A stretch of 64,000 nucleotides of DNA from Ardenticatenaceae bacterium. Lineage in GTDB: Bacteria; Chloroflexota; Anaerolineae; Promineifilales; Promineifilaceae. Of the stretch, positions 59,318-64,000 are shown in pieces. The DNA lies in the NCBI GenBank assembly GCA_020634415.1, contig JACKBT010000012.1:55148-119147 (forward strand), in the 5' to 3' direction. How positions within the stretch are numbered: the stretch's first letter is position 1; every line of letters begins with the position of its first letter. The position numbers were made by a program, and so were the translations under genes. A model generated the notes under the pieces. It did not search any database. It had not been told where the DNA came from and saw only the letters and a program-made list of their open reading frames with translations.

Positions 59318-60875
59318 TCAATTATTATTGCAATCCGAACGGCCGCTTCGCAGCACATACTTCTGAATCTTCCCCGTCGCCGTCTTGGGCAGTTCATCTA
59401 CAATCGTCACCCACTGCGGCACTTTGAAGTGGGCCAGGTTGTCACGGGCGAATTGGCGCAGTTCGTCGGCAGTGGCGGTCGCGCCAGGCGCAGCACAAAG
59501 GCATGGGCGATTCCCCACTTTCGTGCGGCATCCCAACAACACCTACTTCGAGAACGGCCGTATGTCTTAACAACGCCCCCTCCACCTCAATCGAAGAGAT
59601 ATTCTCGCCGCCGCTAATAATCACATCCTTAAAGCGATCCCGAATCTCCACATAACCATCAGGATGCACCGCCGCATCCCCATAACACGCCGCCCGAAGG
59701 CCGTCGCCGGCCGTCGTTAAGTAGCCCTTCATCACCACATTGCCGCGCACCACAATCTCGCCTAACGTCTCGCCATCATGCGGCACTTCCTCGCCGTTCT
59801 CATCCACCACCATCAACTCGCCCGAACTGACCAACTCCACCCCTTGCCGCGCCTTCACCATTGCCCGCTCGGCGGCCGACATCTGGGCATGTTCGGGCAA
59901 CGGCTCACAAATGGTAATCAGCGGCGCGGTTTCCGTCAGCCCATAGACATGGGTCAACACCCAGCCAAAATCGCCCTCAATGGTCTCAATCGTGGCGGCG
60001 GCGGGCGGCGCACCGGCCGTGAAAAGACGAACGCCACGCGGCACACCCTCGCGCCATTCGGTGGGCGCGTTGGCAATGGCAATCAGGATCGTGGGCGCGG
60101 CACAAAACATGGTTACGTTTTCCTCAATCATTAGCCGGAAAACGGCGCGGGGATCAAACTGGCGCAAACAGACGTGTTTGCAGCCGCGTGCGGTGGCAAT
60201 CCACACAAACGTCCAACCGTTGGCGTGGAACATGGGCAGCGTCCACAAATAGCTGTCGGCGGGGGAGAGGGGGTGATGGGCCAAGGTGCCCATGATGTTC
60301 ATGTAGGCGTTGCGGTGGGTAATCATCACGCCTTTGGGCCTGGCGGTGGTGCCGCTGGTGTAGTTGATGGAGAGGAGGTCGCCTTCGGCAATGTCGGGCG
60401 CAGTGAATTTGGGCGTATGGTCGGCCAGCAGGGCTTCATAATCGAGCCAGCCGTCTTTCTCGCCTTCGAGAGCTACGAACTGCTCCACGTTGGGGAGTTC
60501 GTAGCGGATGCTGTCTACGGCATCGAGGTAGTCGCTGTGGGCGCAGACGATGCGGCTGCCGCTGTGGTTAATGATGTAGGCGAAGTCGCTGGCGGTGAGG
60601 CGGTAGTTGATGGGGACGATGACGGCGCCGATTTGGGGGACGGCGTAGTAGCCTTCGAGGTGGCTGTGGGTGTTGGGGGCGATGTAGGCGACGCGGTCGC
60701 CCTGCTGGATGCCCATTTGTTGCAGGGCGTGGGACCAGCGGTCGCAGCGGGCAAAGAATTGGGCGTAGGTGAGGCGTAGATCGCCATCTACAACGGCTTC
60801 GCGTTGGGCATAGAGGCGACGGGCGCGGCGGGCAAATTCCAGGGGGGTGAGTGGGACTTCCATTGGTTCCTCCAA
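59318..60875 (-). pseudogene. Acyl-CoA synthetase (AMP-binding), frameshifted
   Basis: The ANL-family start and body are clear: YTSGTTARPKGVMITHRNAY (ATP loop), PMFHANGWTFVWIA, HVYGLTETAPLI and VEIRDRFKDVIISGGENISS. Two defects appear near the C-terminus. Around 59700 the expected GWFHTGD reads AACYGDAAV, as if bases were lost. Around 59510 the frame shifts: the first frame runs on to a stop at 59442, while LRQFARDNLAHFKVPQWVTI and LPKTATGKIQKYVLR lie in another frame ending at 59318. It is either a decaying gene or local sequence error. Confidence 0.65.
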
Positions 60876-60949
60876 ATCTATGTGTTTGCTGAAAGGGCGG
60901 CTGCTGCGTATGATTTGATGATGCGATCATTATACTCGTTGTATTTTGA

Positions 60950-60981
60950 AGTGCCACGCACCGCAGACGGTGCAAGGCACT
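60950..60981. repeat. Two-part hairpin AGTGCC/GGCACT
   Basis: GTGCC (60951-60955) with GGCAC, and GCACCG (60958-60963) with CGGTGC, stack into one interrupted hairpin between the divergent acyl-CoA synthetase and the lipoprotein gene. A TATAAT reads away on the minus strand at 60929-60934. Confidence 0.6.
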
Positions 60982-60992
60982 AAATTGATTTC

Positions 60993-61466
60993 ATGAAACG
61001 GCCGTTCTTCCTCCTCCTCCTCATATTACTGCTGCCAGCCTGTGGGCAGCCAGTGCCTGTTGTGCTGCCCACGCCCACGCCAGCAGCTGCGCCCACCTGT
61101 TATGTGATTGTGGATGTGACCAGTGCGGCACTGTATTCGGTGGCGTTTGTGCCGACGCCAGCGAGTGATGTTTATGTGGCAGGGCAGGTGGTGGAAACGG
61201 CCGTTACCGGCGGCGTGGTCAAATGGAGCCAGCTAGAAATTTGTGGCAATCTGCAAAGGTATGTGGATGATTTTGAGCGCACCATTCGCATTGAGTTGGG
61301 AGAACGGCCGCTGCTCGAAGTTGTTTGCCAGGAAGAAACCTGTCCCCTTACCTTCACCATTCCGTCGGACACACCCCCAGGGCGCACCCAGATGGTGGTT
61401 TACAGCGGCCGCTTCAGTGGCGAGTATGAGGTGGTGATTCAAGAGGCGGCAACACCGTCTCCCTAA
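60993..61466 (+). CDS. Lipoprotein of unknown function
   Basis: 157 aa. Signal peptide MKRPFFLLLLILLLPAC with lipobox LPAC (Cys17), then a Pro/Thr linker and a beta-rich domain (VYVAGQVVETAVTGGVVKWS, LLEVVCQEETCPLTFTIPSD). No family is recognised. The ETAVTG tract comes from an embedded AACGGCCGTT palindrome. Confidence 0.7.
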   Translation: MKRPFFLLLLILLLPACGQPVPVVLPTPTPAAAPTCYVIVDVTSAALYSVAFVPTPASDVYVAGQVVETAVTGGVVKWSQLEICGNLQRYVDDFERTIRIELGERPLLEVVCQEETCPLTFTIPSDTPPGRTQMVVYSGRFSGEYEVVIQEAATPSP

Positions 61467-61488
61467 ACCATTGGTTGACAAACGCTCC

Positions 61489-62532
61489 CTAGACGCGGGT
61501 CTCTGCCAGTGCGTCCAGGACAATGGGCAATGATTCGGGCCAGTTGTCGGGATATTGTTCGGAGACTTCAAAGGCCAGCCGTTTACCATCGGGGGCGGCT
61601 TCGGCTACCCGATCTAAAACGAGTTGGCGCAGTTCGGATGGTGGCAGGTAGTAGCAGGCGACGTTGATGTTGGACCAGAGGAGCTTGTCGGGCCAGACTT
61701 GCCGTGCTTCGGTTAGGGTCATGTCGCCTTCGGGATGGGTGGTGAAGGATTCGATGAGGTCTATGGGGGCCTCGGCGATGAGGTGCTGGCAGGAGGCTAA
61801 ACGGCCGTCATAATGCGTCCCCACAATCTTGCCCGCGCTGCGCAGCATGGGGAACAGTTCGTTGTAGACCGGCACAAGAAACTCGGCGAACCGTTTGGGG
61901 CCAAGCGATTCGGCGGTGAAATTCTCCAGAACAGAGACGAAGCGGCCAGGGCCAGCCGCCACGATTTCTGCCGCCCGCCGGTAATTGACCAGCCGTGCCT
62001 CGTAAAGCTCTTGCAGTTCGCTTTGGTAGTCGAAGAGGTGATAGGCAAAGTTTTGCAGTCCGGCATAATCTACCTGGATGACCTGGAAGGGGGTGCGACC
62101 CAGGGCGACGAGGGGAATGCCGTGTGGGGCTATCTCCTTGTCCAATGCCAGGAATTGGTCGTAGGCGGGTTCAAGTTCTGCATTTTTGACGATGTAGGTC
62201 ATGACGGCGTAATCTGTGGCAGTTTCCAGGTAATATTTGTCATGCCAGCCATCAATGTAGGTCTCGTATATGTCGCCGATGGGGGTGCGCAGGGTGCGGC
62301 GCAGGATGAGACGGCCGTTTTCCCTGTACTGCTTCTCATCTACTTCCACATGGGGCCACGTTTCCTTAAACGTCGCCCGATTCCAGGTGACACCCAGGCC
62401 CTTGTCATACAAACCCTGCCAGGCAGGGTCATGGGCGGTGTGCCGCCATTCATTTTGGTAGATGGTGTAGGGGATTTGATCGGGCCGTTCGCCTGACCAG
62501 AAAGCTTCCATACGTTCACGAATGTTCATCAT
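61489..62532 (-). CDS. Uroporphyrinogen decarboxylase-family protein
   Basis: 347 aa, a TIM-barrel of the URO-D/methyltransferase superfamily. Visible elements are RERMEAFWSGERPDQIPYTI at the start, FLVPVYNELFPMLRSAGKIV, and GTHYDGRLASCQHLIAEAPI before LIESFTTHPEGDMTL. Real HemE has a FAGAPFT motif and conserved Arg/Asp that I do not see. So this is more likely a corrinoid/thiol methyltransferase-like or uncharacterised member than HemE. It starts 9 bases after the kinase-like gene. Confidence 0.75.
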   Translation of the reverse strand: MMNIRERMEAFWSGERPDQIPYTIYQNEWRHTAHDPAWQGLYDKGLGVTWNRATFKETWPHVEVDEKQYRENGRLILRRTLRTPIGDIYETYIDGWHDKYYLETATDYAVMTYIVKNAELEPAYDQFLALDKEIAPHGIPLVALGRTPFQVIQVDYAGLQNFAYHLFDYQSELQELYEARLVNYRRAAEIVAAGPGRFVSVLENFTAESLGPKRFAEFLVPVYNELFPMLRSAGKIVGTHYDGRLASCQHLIAEAPIDLIESFTTHPEGDMTLTEARQVWPDKLLWSNINVACYYLPPSELRQLVLDRVAEAAPDGKRLAFEVSEQYPDNWPESLPIVLDALAETRV

Positions 62533-62541
62533 TAACTCCTT

Positions 62542-63507
62542 TTAGGGCAAATGCTGCGTCATGGCCTCGACTAATCGCTGGGCTTTGTGGCGAAAATAAC
62601 TTTCTTCGTAATAGCCCATGCGCAGGTAATGTTTGATGTCGTCCCAGAACCAGTAGAAGTGGTGGCGCAGCCAAAAACCAGGGCGGGCGGGGCGTTGTTG
62701 CAGGTAGTGGTCGAGCAGGCCGAGGTCGGGACGGCCGTTTGCCAGGTGGAACAGGTCTATCTCGTAATCACCCCAACCCGCATCTAGTGGGTCGAAAACG
62801 GCCGTTAGCTGGCTGGTAGCGGGGTCTATGAGCATGTTCCAGATGTTGTAGTCGCCGTGAATGAGAGACGGCCGTTCTGGAGCCAGCGCCAAAATATCTG
62901 TCAAAGCTTCATAAGATTGGGCCGCCACGCGCTGCACAAAGTCGGACACAACGGTGTGGTGCTGTGGCTGCTGCAACTGTTGATAGTGGTGTTGGATGCG
63001 CCAGCCATAATAGTTTGCCCAGGTGGCCTGAAATGGCCCCTGCGGCGGGCCAAAGCCATGTGGATTGGTGCAGTTGTGCCAGGCCAGCAAGTTGTTGATG
63101 ACTGATTCGACAAAGTTGGCCTGGGTCTGGGCGGTGGGGAATGTCGTCTTATCGCCCACCCTTTGGCCGGGCAGATAGGCCATCAGCAGGGCTTCGCCGG
63201 GGAAGAGGGCCGATGAGGCGTGGACGGCGTAGACGTGGGGGATTGTGACCAGCGCGGCGGGCCGCAGCAGGTCTAGTTGGGCGGCTTCTTGTTGTGCGTG
63301 GTGGGCGTATTTGTAGCATTTGATGATGACATCGTATGGTTCTTGGGTGAGGGTGGCGCGGTAGACTTTACCGTAGAAGCCTTCGCCGATTAGGGCGGTG
63401 GTGCGAACGGCCGTGCCCATCACCTCGGCTACTAAACGTTCAATCGGCCGTAAATCATCCACCAAAAAAGATAAGTCGAGGGGAAAGCCCCATTCATTCA
63501 TAGGCAT
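62542..63507 (-). CDS. Aminoglycoside phosphotransferase/fructosamine kinase-like protein
   Basis: 321 aa, protein-kinase-like fold. IGEGFYGKVYRATL is the nucleotide loop and VIIKCYKYAHHAQQEAAQL carries the Lys and Glu pair. The catalytic loop is LIHGDYNIWNMLIDPATSQL and the metal site is VFDPLDAGWGDYEIDL. The substrate (sugar, amino sugar or aminoglycoside) is unknown. Start ATG 63507, or 63501. Confidence 0.88.
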   Translation of the reverse strand: MPMNEWGFPLDLSFLVDDLRPIERLVAEVMGTAVRTTALIGEGFYGKVYRATLTQEPYDVIIKCYKYAHHAQQEAAQLDLLRPAALVTIPHVYAVHASSALFPGEALLMAYLPGQRVGDKTTFPTAQTQANFVESVINNLLAWHNCTNPHGFGPPQGPFQATWANYYGWRIQHHYQQLQQPQHHTVVSDFVQRVAAQSYEALTDILALAPERPSLIHGDYNIWNMLIDPATSQLTAVFDPLDAGWGDYEIDLFHLANGRPDLGLLDHYLQQRPARPGFWLRHHFYWFWDDIKHYLRMGYYEESYFRHKAQRLVEAMTQHLP

Positions 63508-63514
63508 AGTATAG

Positions 63515-63542
63515 AAAAAATTCCCATGTTGGCATGGGAATT
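63515..63542 (-). terminator. Rho-independent terminator
   Basis: AATTCCCATG pairs with CATGGGAATT and the minus strand continues into six Ts, just after the stop of the partial gene at the window end. Confidence 0.85.
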
Positions 63543-63554
63543 GCTAAAGGCTTT

Positions 63555-64000
63555 TTAGGGTTGAATGGACAAAGGCAGGACGAAGGCGCGGTTGTCGGCG
63601 GCACCCACAATGGGCACGCGCTCGCCTGTGGATTCGCTGTAGAGGCCAACGGCCGTTGCATACTCGCCAGGCGCAATCTCCGGCGCAATCCATATCTGGT
63701 GAATCTGCAAAATGATGTCGCCTGTTTGCCACTGCCAGGAGGGTACGGTTAGCATATCTTGCTGGGCGATGATGCTGCCGGTGTTGTCTAGCACGTGGGT
63801 GAACAGTTTGGCATCGGTGGCCCCGGCGGGGGGGACAAGCGGGCCGAGGCGGGTGGGGTCGGCGACTTGCCAGATGGTGAGCAGTTCGGCGACACCGCCG
63901 GGTGGGGTGGTGTCGGCCAGCCAGCGGGCCTGCCGCAAGGTGACGGCATGGTTGAAGTTGACGGGTTGGTGGTTTTCGTGGAGCCAGTTTTGCAGTTGGG
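63555..64000 (-). CDS. C-terminal part of a beta-module membrane protein
   Basis: The minus-strand frame is open to the window edge and ends at 63555. It carries one copy of the shared beta-sandwich module (LLTIWQVADPTRLGPLVPPA, LFTHVLDNTGSIIAQQD, WQWQTGDIILQIHQIWIAPE, APGEYATAVGLYSESTGERV). This is the same C-terminal module as in the five GT-C genes, so it is probably another GT-C-like glycosyltransferase; the rest lies outside the window. Confidence 0.75.
   Translation of the reverse strand, partial: QLQNWLHENHQPVNFNHAVTLRQARWLADTTPPGGVAELLTIWQVADPTRLGPLVPPAGATDAKLFTHVLDNTGSIIAQQDMLTVPSWQWQTGDIILQIHQIWIAPEIAPGEYATAVGLYSESTGERVPIVGAADNRAFVLPLSIQP

Larger units (their letters stand above)
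2156..63660. repeat. Highly iterated palindrome ACGGCCGT (mostly AACGGCCGTT)
   Basis: By hand I count about a hundred ACGGCCGT octamers across the window, while chance would give about one or two. Most are the full AACGGCCGTT decamer. They lie in both coding and non-coding DNA and read in all three frames as TAV, NGR or RPL. Almost none occur in 1-2155 or in the infC-rpmI stretch; 58.23-59.55 kb is also free of them. No function is known. HIP1 (GCGATCGC) of cyanobacteria is the nearest known analogue. Confidence 0.95.

Noticed and set aside
60174..60779. 201-residue + strand frame opposite the acyl-CoA synthetase
   Set aside because: Val/Gly/Asp-rich shadow; the minus strand carries the ANL motifs.
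61489..62532. True HemE
   Set aside because: The HemE-specific motifs and conserved substrate-binding residues are not seen; only the superfamily assignment is safe.
2156..63660. ACGGCCGT as target of a restriction-modification system encoded here
   Set aside because: No DNA methyltransferase or restriction enzyme gene is in the window, and restriction sites are usually avoided, not enriched. The possibility of a solitary methylase elsewhere stays open.

Overview
The window looks like chromosomal DNA of a Chloroflexota bacterium, probably Anaerolineae-like. I infer this from the protein repertoire: a CcmE/CcmF/CcmH cytochrome c maturation set with a zinc-ribbon CcmI-like protein, polyphosphate glucokinase, DUF1684, DUF4870-like and DUF4013 proteins, and many GT-C membrane glycosyltransferases with C-terminal beta-sandwich modules. 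GC content is moderately high. No phage, transposase, CRISPR array or rRNA is visible. One tRNA gene (Ser, CGA) is present.

Layout. 0-1.6 kb: tail of a + strand gene and a minus-strand three-gene accessory operon (small protein, C39-like peptidase, XRE-type regulator). 1.7-7.8 kb: a giant alpha-2-macroglobulin-like lipoprotein. 8.1-11.6 kb: tadA, tRNA-Ser, a DUF1684 protein, and a zinc-ribbon flavoprotein-like gene with a membrane partner. 11.7-16.8 kb: two GT-C glycosyltransferases. 16.9-18.0 kb: two membrane proteins. 18.1-20.4 kb: an ECF sigma factor / anti-sigma / bactofilin-like envelope operon behind a SigW-type promoter. 20.6-24.8 kb: methyltransferases, an epimerase, ppgK and an EthD-like protein. 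24.9-30.7 kb: cytochrome c and maturation operon (ccmE-ccmF-ccmH-ccmG-ccmI-like-dihaem protein). 30.9-38.3 kb: DUF2007, DinB, YgfZ, tandem cNMP-binding proteins, an RlmD-like protein, a CPBP protease, a cupin and a SWIM protein. 38.5-49 kb: a large GAF histidine kinase and a three-gene GT-C operon. 49.1-50.4 kb: infC-rpmI-rplT. 50.6-58.2 kb: sortase, GNATs, M50 protease, cupin, nuclease, HepT-MntA toxin-antitoxin, DUF5995, and a stand-alone EF-Tu domain II. 58.2-60.9 kb: an atypical island and a frameshifted acyl-CoA synthetase. 61-64 kb: lipoprotein, URO-D-like protein, APH-like kinase, and the tail of another module-bearing protein.

The most striking signals are genome-style repeats rather than genes. 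(1) The palindrome AACGGCCGTT (core ACGGCCGT) occurs roughly a hundred times, inside and between genes, much as HIP1 does in cyanobacteria. (2) Degenerate 7-nt tandem repeats (GTAAATC, GTAAAAC, GACGATT, GGGCGAG, GTGGCAG, GGGGCAA, AGTCTCT) occur between genes and in frame inside membrane-protein genes, where they add heptapeptides such as RFTIYDL. They recall the STRR heptamers of filamentous cyanobacteria. (3) A ~55-bp dyad element occurs twice, each time just upstream of a gene and in the same orientation to it. (4) A beta-sandwich module recurs about ten times at the C-termini of six membrane proteins.
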